A stretch of DNA of 64,000 nucleotides, taken from Larkinella terrae (GTDB lineage: Bacteria; Bacteroidota; Bacteroidia; Cytophagales; Spirosomataceae). The position numbers and the translations under genes were made by a program. Positions 52,952-59,929 of this stretch are shown here, piece by piece (positions within the stretch are counted from its first letter, which is position 1; every line of letters starts with the position of its first letter). The DNA is taken from contig NZ_WJXZ01000009.1 in the NCBI RefSeq assembly GCF_009668025.1, positions 310,001-374,000 of the forward strand, written 5' to 3'. Under the pieces are notes generated by a model. That model was given only the letters and a program-made list of their open reading frames with translations. It was not told the DNA's origin and did not search any database.

Positions 52952-53950
52952 TTACCTTTTCTTAAACTTACATGCCCCGTTATCTGCCACGCGGTAGTAC
53001 GACTTGTAGTTCAAAGCGTTCTTCACCATGCAGCCTTTCAGGTTCAGCAATTCGATATTTTTAAAGTCGATTGCGTGGCTTTCGCTTTGCAGAGCAATGT
53101 AACCTTCCTTCAAGGGTGTGTTGTCCAGTTTCAGCCAGTAATCCGGGTTTCCGACGTGGCCGGAGGCAAAATCGTTCTGCTTGCTGATGTAACCGCCCCC
53201 CACTTTCGTTTTCTCGTACGTCAAAACCGTATCCCCTTCGATGATGTGGTGGATGATCGAATCACCCAGCACGACGGCGGTTACGCTCACCCACTGATCG
53301 CCGTCGTAGGTTTTCGATTGCGAGTCAATGCAATGATCAGGAATCACTTTTCCGCCCATTTCGACAATGGTTCCCGGTGTGCAAAGATTGGCCGTATGCC
53401 GGACGCCCTTGCCCAAACCACCCAGGGTCTGAATCTCCAGCGAAATCGGAAAATCCTGGTCTTTGGTCAAACTCTTCGCCGACTGCGAATGAATCATGAC
53501 CCCGCTGTTGCGCACATTCCAGGACGCGCCACCCGGCACCTGATCACCCAAAAACCGGTAGTCGAATTTCAGAATGTAATAGGAATACGGGTCCTTGTAA
53601 TAGATGTGGCCGTATTTGTTATCGAACGTTTTGTACTGGTCGTACATGATCCGAATCATGCCGTTCTCCGCCCGAAACGTATTTTTATAGTTGACATTCA
53701 GGTCTTCACCAGCTACTTTAATGTCCCATCCGCTCAGGTCTTTCCCATTAAAAAGCTGAATCCATTCTTCTTTACTGGGGTTGTTCTTTTGAGAAAAGGC
53801 TGGAGAGAATATTAAAGCGAAAAGGCTGTATCGCAGAGTTAAGCGGAGGTTCGCAGAGATAAGCGGAGTTTCTCTGCGAACCTCATTTTTTCTCTGCTTA
53901 ACCGCCGGGCGGCCCCGTTTGCGAAATAACTTTTGTAGAGACAAAATCAT
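52952..53950 (-). CDS. DUF1080 (3-keto-disaccharide hydrolase family) protein with a repeat in its N-terminus
   Basis: A 332-residue protein whose core (about 60-310) is the DUF1080 concanavalin-like fold, named 3-keto-disaccharide hydrolase: WIQLFNGKDLSGWDI, FRAENGMIRI, NSGVMIHSQ, SLEIQTLGG, GYIALQSESHAIDFKNIELL. The frame opens at ATG 53950 with MILSLQKLF, runs through a class B inverted repeat (about 34 residues, rich in Arg and Lys), then reaches a signal-like YSLFALIFSPAFSQ. No in-frame ATG lies after the repeat. Either the n-region of the signal is unusually long and basic, or the repeat has damaged a shorter original start. Probable partner of ThuA/Gfo enzymes in 3-keto-glycoside breakdown. 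Confidence 0.82.
   Translation of the reverse strand: MILSLQKLFRKRGRPAVKQRKNEVRRETPLISANLRLTLRYSLFALIFSPAFSQKNNPSKEEWIQLFNGKDLSGWDIKVAGEDLNVNYKNTFRAENGMIRIMYDQYKTFDNKYGHIYYKDPYSYYILKFDYRFLGDQVPGGASWNVRNSGVMIHSQSAKSLTKDQDFPISLEIQTLGGLGKGVRHTANLCTPGTIVEMGGKVIPDHCIDSQSKTYDGDQWVSVTAVVLGDSIIHHIIEGDTVLTYEKTKVGGGYISKQNDFASGHVGNPDYWLKLDNTPLKEGYIALQSESHAIDFKNIELLNLKGCMVKNALNYKSYYRVADNGACKFKKR
53828..53935. repeat. Nested inverted repeat, class B, copy 3, inside a reading frame
   Basis: The left part, TCGCAGAGTTAAGCGGAGG, and GTTCGCAGAGATAAGCGGAG pair with CTCTGCGAACCTC and CTCTGCTTAAC on the right. Compared with copies 1 and 2 the outer right arm is altered by a GC-rich stretch (CGCCGGGCGGCCCCG). The element is translated in frame as part of the DUF1080 protein. 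Confidence 0.85.
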
Positions 53951-54006
53951 ACGAATGAATAGTTGCAGTTGACAGGTTCAATAAGAAAAAACCGCTGGAG
54001 GTCTAC

Positions 54007-54915
54007 TCACGCCGACCGCTGGCGGATTCGCTGACTGATTTTCTCCGGCCCGAGCTCCTCGAGGTTGGGCAAGCCAGCTTTGTATGTCCGGTGAAAAGTA
54101 TTCTCGACCAGCGTCGGATACGGTTTGAAGGTAAGCCAGCGCAGCGGCCATTTTCGGAGCCAGAACGAACCTTCCAGCAGTTGACAGAACCAGGCCGCCG
54201 GTTTTTTATAGCCAAACGCTTCCCGAAGTTTGTCGTTGATCAAAGCCGCAAACGTGGGTTGCACGGCAAACCGCAGCGGTTTTGGAAACCAGCCTTCCAC
54301 AATCCGAACCGTTGCGTCGGCAATGCGCCGGTTGCTCTCGGCGTACCGGAAATGTTCCGCTTCGTACCTGTCCGTAAACTTTCGTAAGTCTTCGAGCGTC
54401 TCGGGAATATCCGTCAGGTTCATCAGTTGGCCGACTTCCCGAAAAAAAAGAAAGAAAGCCCGCTCCTCGCCCGGCGTCAGTTCGCGCCAGCCGTAGCGGT
54501 TGATCCAGTTGATGGGATAGAAAATGAAGGTCGACAACACCATCAGAAAATCCTCATTCTCAATCTGATAAAAACCGTGAATGCGATTCATGTGTGTGAT
54601 GGCCCGACGACCGGTTTCGGTGTCCAGTCCGTATTGCATGAACCAGGCAATCAGAATACTTGTGTCGTCGTACCGCTTCTGGCCATGCCGTTCAAACTCC
54701 CCCGTCCGCATCAGCAGCGCCGAAGTTCGCGGACTGGCGTAGGTGTGAAACAGCGCCAGTTCGAGCGCCCGCGTCACATCGAACGGAAATTCGTAGCCCA
54801 CCAGCAACTGAACCATGCGCTGGTAATCCCGTTCCGGGTCCAGTTGCTGCAACTCCCGCCGAACCGCCGGATTGCGGAAAACCCCGGCTAATCTTTTGTA
54901 AACCGTATTGCTCAT
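54007..54915 (-). CDS. Oxygenase MpaB family (DUF2236) protein
   Basis: A 302-residue helical protein of the MpaB/latex-clearing-protein-like family (DUF2236), whose characterised members are haem b oxygenases cleaving polyisoprene or the mycophenolic-acid prenyl chain. Family blocks are RYDDTSILIAWFMQYG, THMNRIHGFYQIENEDF and FIFYPINWINRYGWRELTPGE, with His residues that may bind haem. It has no signal peptide. It lies between the DUF1080 gene and the GNAT gene on the same strand with about 56- and 97-bp gaps. In a Cytophagales genome the substrate is not known. AAAACCGCT lies 10 bp beyond its stop. Confidence 0.78.
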   Translation of the reverse strand: MSNTVYKRLAGVFRNPAVRRELQQLDPERDYQRMVQLLVGYEFPFDVTRALELALFHTYASPRTSALLMRTGEFERHGQKRYDDTSILIAWFMQYGLDTETGRRAITHMNRIHGFYQIENEDFLMVLSTFIFYPINWINRYGWRELTPGEERAFFLFFREVGQLMNLTDIPETLEDLRKFTDRYEAEHFRYAESNRRIADATVRIVEGWFPKPLRFAVQPTFAALINDKLREAFGYKKPAAWFCQLLEGSFWLRKWPLRWLTFKPYPTLVENTFHRTYKAGLPNLEELGPEKISQRIRQRSA

Positions 54916-54962
54916 CGGTGAAAACGTTTAAAGTATACGGTGCGATTCTCCACTGGAAATGA

Positions 54963-55007
54963 CGCATTGCATTCATTATTCACTGTAAAGTATTCATTTG
55001 CAACGCG
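54963..55007. repeat. Class D inverted-repeat element, copy 1
   Basis: A 45-bp element with ends CGCATTGCA and TTGCAACGCG (near-complementary) and an inner ATTCATTATTCACTG. It matches copy 2 at 56081-56125 at about 37 of 45 positions. It lies between the GNAT and MpaB genes. Confidence 0.75.
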
Positions 55008-55012
55008 CCAAC

Positions 55013-55480
55013 CTAATTAAAAACCAGCCTCTTTTCCATACAAATACTGGTGCTCATTCCGGCGTAAGGACCGTAATTCTCGATGCGTTGGTAACCGGAT
55101 TTCAGGTATAATCCGACGGCTTCCAGTTGCTTGGTACCGGTTTCCAGTCGGGCAAAATGGTAGCGTTCTTCCAGTGCCCAGTTTTCCAGTTCCCGTAAAA
55201 CCCGTTCGGCAATGCCTTTTCTTCGGTGGTCGTGCGCCACAAACATCCGTTTGATTTCAACGCATATCGGATCGTCCGTCGGTCGGAAACAACCACAACC
55301 GACCGGTTGCTCATTATCCAGAATCACGACGACCCGGGCCAAATCATCCACTTTGTTAAAACCGTCGTAGAAAGCCTGATAGGGCTGGTAACGCCCCCGC
55401 AGGTCCTGATCCAGAAGCGCGATGAGGTCCCGAAAATCCGGATCCTCCGCAGTGGTTCGTTTACACGTAAATTGATTCAT
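55013..55480 (-). CDS. GNAT family N-acetyltransferase
   Basis: A 155-residue acetyltransferase of the GNAT fold. The acetyl-CoA pyrophosphate loop is visible as HDHRRKGIAERVL, preceded by the strand CVEIKRMFV, and the final block LYLKSGYQRIENYGPY is typical of single-domain GNATs. Cytoplasmic; acceptor unknown. Its start at 55480 is divergent from the iron-sulfur subunit gene at 55591, so the 110-bp gap holds two promoters; TAATTTAG near 55556 is a one-mismatch -7 candidate for the rightward gene. Confidence 0.88.
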   Translation of the reverse strand: MNQFTCKRTTAEDPDFRDLIALLDQDLRGRYQPYQAFYDGFNKVDDLARVVVILDNEQPVGCGCFRPTDDPICVEIKRMFVAHDHRRKGIAERVLRELENWALEERYHFARLETGTKQLEAVGLYLKSGYQRIENYGPYAGMSTSICMEKRLVFN

Positions 55481-55590
55481 AATGAGATAACTACTTCACT
55501 GACCCCAATCTGCATAAATCCGTTTTAATTCTGCACCGAAAGCGGTTAATTTTTGTAATTTAGCTTCCATTCCAAACTCACTTCTTCACT

Positions 55591-56049
55591 ATGGCCTTGT
55601 ATAAACTGCTCATCAACGGCAAAAGCTACCAGACCGAAGCCGAAGCCGACACCCCGCTGCTCTGGGTCCTGCGCGATCATCTCGGGCTGTACGGCACCAA
55701 ATACGGCTGCGGGATTGCCCAATGCGGAGCCTGTACCGTTCACCTGAATGGCGAAGCAACGCGTTCCTGCATGTTACCGGTTTCTGCCGTTGGTGCCTCC
55801 AAAGTTACGACGATCGAAGGCTTGTCCAAAAATGGCGATCACCCGGTTCAGAAAGCCTGGGATGCGGTCGATGTGGCCCAGTGCGGGTACTGCCAGGCCG
55901 GTCAGATCATGACGGCGGCTGCCCTGCTTAAGCGCAAACCCAACCCGACCGATGCCGAAATCGAAGCCACGATGTCCGGCAACCTCTGCCGCTGTGGCAC
56001 CTACCACCGCATCAAGGAAGCCGTGAAAGTAGCCGCAAAAACAAAATAA
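55591..56049 (+). CDS. (2Fe-2S) subunit of a xanthine-dehydrogenase-family molybdenum hydroxylase
   Basis: A 152-residue small subunit with two [2Fe-2S] clusters, as in the isoquinoline 1-oxidoreductase alpha subunit. Plant-type cluster ligands: Cys40, Cys45, Cys48 (CGIAQCGAC) and Cys60. Second cluster: Cys98, Cys101 (CGYC) and Cys133, Cys135 (CRC). No signal peptide; it would be carried across the membrane with its Tat-tagged partner. The large subunit follows after 126 bp, and no FAD subunit is present, which matches the two-subunit aldehyde/isoquinoline oxidase type that passes electrons to a cytochrome. Confidence 0.94.
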   Translation: MALYKLLINGKSYQTEAEADTPLLWVLRDHLGLYGTKYGCGIAQCGACTVHLNGEATRSCMLPVSAVGASKVTTIEGLSKNGDHPVQKAWDAVDVAQCGYCQAGQIMTAAALLKRKPNPTDAEIEATMSGNLCRCGTYHRIKEAVKVAAKTK

Positions 56050-56051
56050 GT

Positions 56052-56155
56052 TTATCGGTATCCGGTTTACGGCTCGTAAACGTATTGCGTTCATTATTCA
56101 TTGTTAATTGTTCATTTGCAATGCAACAAACAACCGAAAACGGAATACCGAAAAC
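56052..56155. repeat. Nested inverted repeat, class C, copy 4, enclosing a class D element
   Basis: TATCGGTATCCGGTTTACGG on the left is loosely complementary to CGAAAACGGAATACCGAAAA on the right. The class D element (56081-56125) lies between the arms, so one repeat is nested in the other. The whole unit fills the gap between the two hydroxylase subunit genes. Confidence 0.65.
56081..56125. repeat. Class D inverted-repeat element, copy 2
   Basis: Ends CGTATTGCG and TTTGCAATGCA, inner TTCATTATTCATTG. Homologous to 54963-55007; the 8 or so differences are mostly transitions. Confidence 0.75.
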
Positions 56156-56175
56156 CCATAAAACCTTCAACCGAC

Positions 56176-58320
56176 ATGACCAAATTACCCAATCATAACC
56201 GCCGGAGTTTCCTGAAAATTGCGGCCGCAACCGGCGGGGGCCTGATGCTGGGCTTCAACTGGACGGAGTCGGAGGCCGCCACACCAACCGTTCTGGTAAA
56301 CGCGGCTTCGGCTGCGCCCGGTGTGGACTTCAACAGTTACCTGTCCATTAATCCGCAGGGCGTTATTACCATTCTGTCGCCGAATCCGGAAGTTGGGCAG
56401 GGCATCAAAACCGCTTTCCCGATTATCGTTGCGGAAGAACTCGACGCCGACTGGAAGAACGTCGTGGTAGAGCAGGCTCCGCTCGACACCAAAAAATTTG
56501 AACGACAGGTGGCCGGTGGCAGCGGTTCCATTCCGCATTCGTGGAAACGGCTGCGAGTAGCCGGAGCCACCGCCCGGCACATGCTGATCGAAGCAGCCGC
56601 CAAACGCTGGAGCGTGTCGGCCGCCGATTGCGCAACGCAGAAGGGTTTTGTGACCCACGCAGCCAGCAAACGCAAGCTCAGTTACGGCGAACTGGCCAAC
56701 GATGCCGCCCAGATTCCGGTTCCGGCAGATGTGAAGCTGAAAGAAATCAAGGATTTCAGCCTGATCGGTCAAACGATCAAAAATGTTGATAATCCCAAAA
56801 TACTGACCGGAAAACCGCTGTTCGGTCTTGATTTTCACCGCGAAGGTATGCTGATTGGGATGCTGCAGCGCCCGGCTTTTGGGTATAAAATCAAATCGGT
56901 TGATTCGGCCGCAGCCAAAGCCATGCCGGGAATCCTCCACGTCGTGACGATCAACAACAGCGTGGCCGTCGTCGGCAAATCGACCTGGCAGGTCAAAAAA
57001 GCGAAAGATGCGCTCAAGATTGAATGGGAAAAGGACGGCAATCTGGAAAGTACGGCCGACCATAACCGCATTTTCAAAGAGATGCTCGACAGCTCGAACA
57101 CCACCGTCCGACGGAAAGACGGCGATGTGGAAACCGCCTTTAAAAACGCGGCCAAGGTCGTTAAAGCCGAGTACCAATGTCCGTTTCTGCCTCACAATCC
57201 GCTGGAACCGATGAACTTCTTTGCCCACGTTAAGGAAGACAGCGCGGAGCTTGCCGGGCCCAGTCAGACGCCCGAAGCGGCTCGTAATCAGGCGGCTAAA
57301 CTGCTGGGTTTCCCACCCGAAAAAGTAACCCTGGAGCTGACCCGCATGGGGGGCGGTTTTGGCCGACGACTGAATACCGACTTCGCCATCGAAGCGGTAC
57401 AGGTTTCCAAAGCGGTCAATGCGCCGGTGAAGGTGATGTGGACACGCGAGGACGATATGACCGGCGGTATTTACCGCCCGGCAGTCCGCTACCGGTTCGA
57501 AGCCGCTCTGGACGACAAAGGAACCCTGATCGGATACAAACTGCGGGGAGCCAGCATCAACGCCGGAAACGCCACCCGCGAAGACAACTTCCCGTCGGGC
57601 GCCGTTGAAAACCTGCTGATCGACAGCATCGACCACAAATCACCCATCACAACCGGTCCCTGGCGGGCGCCGATCACCAATTTTCTGGCGTTTGCCGAGC
57701 AGGCGTTTCTGGACGAAGTGGCCCATGCCGCCGGGAAAGATCCGGTGCAGTTCCGGCTGGAATTGCTCGACAAAGCCAAACAAAAACCGACCGGAAAGAT
57801 CACTTACGACATCGACCGCATGCGGGGCGTCATTGAACTGGCTGCTGAGAAATCGGGCTGGGGCAAAAACAAAAACGTTGCGCAGGGCTTTAGCGTCTAT
57901 TTCTCGCACCGCTCCTACGTGGCGCAGGTCGGCGAAGTGGTGATGGAAAAAGGAAAACCGGTGCTGAAAAAAGTGTATTCGGCCGCCGACTGCGGGGTTG
58001 TCATCAATCAGAGCGGGGCGCAGCAGCAGGTGCGTGGTTGCATCGTCGACGGAATCGGTCACGCCATGTACGGCAATATCACGTTCAAAGACGGGATTCC
58101 CGACCAGAAAAACTTTAACGAATACCGACTGATCCGGATGAACGAGGTGCCGGAAATTGAAGTCCATTTCGTCAAAAATGAAATCGACCCGACCGGTTTG
58201 GGTGAACCTTCACTCCCACCGGCGGGCGCGGCCGTTGCCAATGCTATCTTTAAAGCCACCGGCAAACGCCTTTATAATCAACCCTTTGTAACAACCGAAG
58301 TTTTCAAAGGCGTTTCGTAA
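56176..58320 (+). CDS. Molybdopterin-binding subunit of a xanthine-dehydrogenase-family hydroxylase, Tat-exported
   Basis: A 714-residue catalytic subunit (isoquinoline 1-oxidoreductase beta / aldehyde oxidase type). A Tat signal (NRRSFLKIAA) shows export with the cofactor already inserted. Molybdenum-cofactor motifs include GGGFGRRLNTDF, the GPWRAP block, and the active-site Glu in TGLGEPSLPPAGAA near the C-terminus. It oxidises aldehydes or N-heterocycles with water-derived oxygen. Its partner is the [2Fe-2S] protein just upstream; electrons probably go to a periplasmic cytochrome encoded elsewhere. The open frame begins at 56101 inside a repeat; ATG at 56176 precedes the Tat motif and is chosen. 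Confidence 0.93.
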   Translation: MTKLPNHNRRSFLKIAAATGGGLMLGFNWTESEAATPTVLVNAASAAPGVDFNSYLSINPQGVITILSPNPEVGQGIKTAFPIIVAEELDADWKNVVVEQAPLDTKKFERQVAGGSGSIPHSWKRLRVAGATARHMLIEAAAKRWSVSAADCATQKGFVTHAASKRKLSYGELANDAAQIPVPADVKLKEIKDFSLIGQTIKNVDNPKILTGKPLFGLDFHREGMLIGMLQRPAFGYKIKSVDSAAAKAMPGILHVVTINNSVAVVGKSTWQVKKAKDALKIEWEKDGNLESTADHNRIFKEMLDSSNTTVRRKDGDVETAFKNAAKVVKAEYQCPFLPHNPLEPMNFFAHVKEDSAELAGPSQTPEAARNQAAKLLGFPPEKVTLELTRMGGGFGRRLNTDFAIEAVQVSKAVNAPVKVMWTREDDMTGGIYRPAVRYRFEAALDDKGTLIGYKLRGASINAGNATREDNFPSGAVENLLIDSIDHKSPITTGPWRAPITNFLAFAEQAFLDEVAHAAGKDPVQFRLELLDKAKQKPTGKITYDIDRMRGVIELAAEKSGWGKNKNVAQGFSVYFSHRSYVAQVGEVVMEKGKPVLKKVYSAADCGVVINQSGAQQQVRGCIVDGIGHAMYGNITFKDGIPDQKNFNEYRLIRMNEVPEIEVHFVKNEIDPTGLGEPSLPPAGAAVANAIFKATGKRLYNQPFVTTEVFKGVS

Positions 58321-58325
58321 AGTTT

Positions 58326-58363
58326 GGAACGGGATTTGAGCGGAATCGTTTAAATCCCGTTCC
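58326..58363 (+). terminator. Hairpin after the molybdenum hydroxylase operon
   Basis: A perfect 12-bp stem (58326-58337 with 58352-58363) around a 14-nt loop. No long T tract follows, so termination may be partial. Confidence 0.55.
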
Positions 58364-58391
58364 ATCATTTACTTCGTATTCTTACTCCGTT

Positions 58392-59192
58392 ATGCCCGCT
58401 TTGAAAACCGCCCGCCGATTTATCAGAAGGGTAAAACGCGTTTGCTGGTCCCTCAGTATATTCTTCTCATTTGGCTATCAAGGCTGCACGACCAAAGAAA
58501 CACCCCAATCGGCCGACACGTCTTCCAGCGATTTTCTCTACCAATACTCCATCATCAGCGCCCTGCAGGCGGGTGTTTTCGATGGCAACCTGACGTTCGG
58601 AGAGGTTAAAAAACACGGCGATTTTGGCGTTGGCACCTTCAACCGCGTCGATGGTGAGTTGGTGATCAATCTGGGTAAACTATACCGGATTCGGTCCAAC
58701 GGCACGGTTTCCGAAGTAGCCGACCGCGACAGTACCTCGCTCGCCTTTGTCAAGTTTTTCAAAGCCGACTCCAGTTTTACCATCCAGACGGCGGGCCTGA
58801 CGCTGGATCAGATCCAGAAAAAAATCGCGGCCGCGCTGCCCGCCAACGAGATTCACGCCATTCGGCTGAAGGGTACGTTTGCAAAAATGACCACCCGCGC
58901 GCCCGCTCCCGCCCAAAAACCGTATCCAACCCTGAACGATCACCTGGCCCGCTCACAGGTCATTTTTAACCTGACCAACACGACAGGAGTAGCCGTAGGT
59001 TTTCTGATTCCAGCGTATATGGAAAAGGTGAATGTCCCCGGTTTTCATTTCCATTACCTCTCCGACGACCTCAAATCGGGCGGCCACGTATATGATTTTA
59101 CTGCTACACAAATCACCGTGGATATCGATCGCACCAAAGGGTACTACGTCGAATTGAACACCAATACCGATTTCGGGAAAGTCACCCTGTGA
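58392..59192 (+). CDS. Acetolactate decarboxylase-like protein with lipoprotein signal
   Basis: A 266-residue acetolactate decarboxylase (BudA/AlsD family), which converts alpha-acetolactate to acetoin. The family start is visible as YQYSIISALQAGVFDG and HGDFGVGTFNRVDGE; the zinc ligands sit in GFHFHYLSDDLKSGGH with the family spacing His-x-His-x10-His. Unlike the cytoplasmic enzymes it has an N-terminal extension with basic residues, a hydrophobic stretch and YQGC (Cys32), which looks like a lipobox, so it may be anchored in the envelope. No acetolactate synthase or acetoin gene is adjacent. An exported version could act on acetolactate leaking from cells or on another beta-keto acid. Confidence 0.85.
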   Translation: MPALKTARRFIRRVKRVCWSLSIFFSFGYQGCTTKETPQSADTSSSDFLYQYSIISALQAGVFDGNLTFGEVKKHGDFGVGTFNRVDGELVINLGKLYRIRSNGTVSEVADRDSTSLAFVKFFKADSSFTIQTAGLTLDQIQKKIAAALPANEIHAIRLKGTFAKMTTRAPAPAQKPYPTLNDHLARSQVIFNLTNTTGVAVGFLIPAYMEKVNVPGFHFHYLSDDLKSGGHVYDFTATQITVDIDRTKGYYVELNTNTDFGKVTL

Positions 59193-59202
59193 ATTCAGGC
59201 GT

Positions 59203-59397
59203 TTAAACCAACGAGTCTGATTTCTGGTCTATTTCCCCCAAATGCAACCGGAAGATTTCGTAGTCGAGGAGCTTTTGATCTGCTGAAAACCGCACGGCCT
59301 CAGCTTTGGTTGAAAACCATTGCAACTGTCCGTCGGAGTCACGGACAATAACGGGTTTACCATCCGATGACTTCTGGATGAGAATAAAATTTTTCAT
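59203..59397 (-). CDS. Small hypothetical protein, paralogue of the protein at 59616
   Basis: A 64-residue protein: FILIQKSSDGKPVIVRDSDG, then WFSTKAEAVRF and LLDYEIFRL. It aligns with the divergent 59-residue protein at 59616 (YILL, YFQSYEAALKF, LKDYNIFKK). The pattern is a small beta-alpha unit: two strands, a strand ending in an aromatic pair, and a helix. The frame extends to 59418, but ATG at 59397 gives the start that matches the paralogue. No signal peptide. Function unknown. Confidence 0.6.
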   Translation of the reverse strand: MKNFILIQKSSDGKPVIVRDSDGQLQWFSTKAEAVRFSADQKLLDYEIFRLHLGEIDQKSDSLV

Positions 59398-59507
59398 GGG
59401 TTCGTTTCCGAGTAACACTTAGCGAAATGGAATAGTCTTGCACTAATAATCAACGATTTAGTAAGGTACAACGTATATAGATCCAGACCAAAATATGACA
59501 TATTCTG

Positions 59508-59553
59508 TTATTGAACGGCCCTTTCCCATTACGTATACAGGGCCGTTCAATAA
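59508..59553. terminator. Strong hairpin between two divergent small genes
   Basis: A perfect 15-bp inverted repeat (59508-59522 with 59539-59553) around a 16-nt loop, followed by AAAA on the + strand. As the flanking genes are divergent, it cannot end either of them. It could be an operator, a leader structure or the end of a small RNA. Confidence 0.5.
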
Positions 59554-59615
59554 AAATGTATGATCATTATTAATAATGTTTGGAAATTGGAAACTGACTA
59601 ACTCAACGTTCCCAT

Positions 59616-59795
59616 ATGGCTCTGTATATCCTCCTTTGCAATGTTACGCATCATTCGGTTCAGATAAGTACGGAAGAGAATGGCTGGCTCCGCTACTTTC
59701 AGTCGTATGAAGCGGCTCTCAAATTTGCCGAAGAAAATCAACTTAAAGATTATAATATTTTCAAGAAAAAGCCCCCCAAGGCACCGAAAAAGTAG
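59616..59795 (+). CDS. Small hypothetical protein (59 aa), paralogue of the protein at 59203-59397
   Basis: A short frame below usual length limits: MALYILLCNVTHHSVQI..., ending in the basic tail KKKPPKAPKK. It is supported by clear similarity to the divergent 64-residue protein next door (YILL/FILI, WLRYFQSYEAALKFAEEN against LQWFSTKAEAVRFSADQ, LKDYNIF against LLDYEIF). Both have the pattern strand-strand-aromatic-helix. Function unknown; the pair arose by duplication with inversion, and the basic tail is specific to this copy. Confidence 0.6.
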   Translation: MALYILLCNVTHHSVQISTEENGWLRYFQSYEAALKFAEENQLKDYNIFKKKPPKAPKK

Positions 59796-59929
59796 AACGT
59801 GTTTTTACCCATTTCGATTTCGCAACAGGTATGAACCTAGAAATCACTTAAATTGATAGTTGACCCAAACATCGGGAATTGAACCGTTGTTATAACCAGA
59901 GAGTAACGTATTACGCCCAATCCTTCTGA

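Noticed and set aside
56185-57636. Leftward 483-codon open frame inside the molybdenum hydroxylase gene
   Set aside because: It is antisense to a gene with clear molybdopterin motifs and shows no domain of its own.
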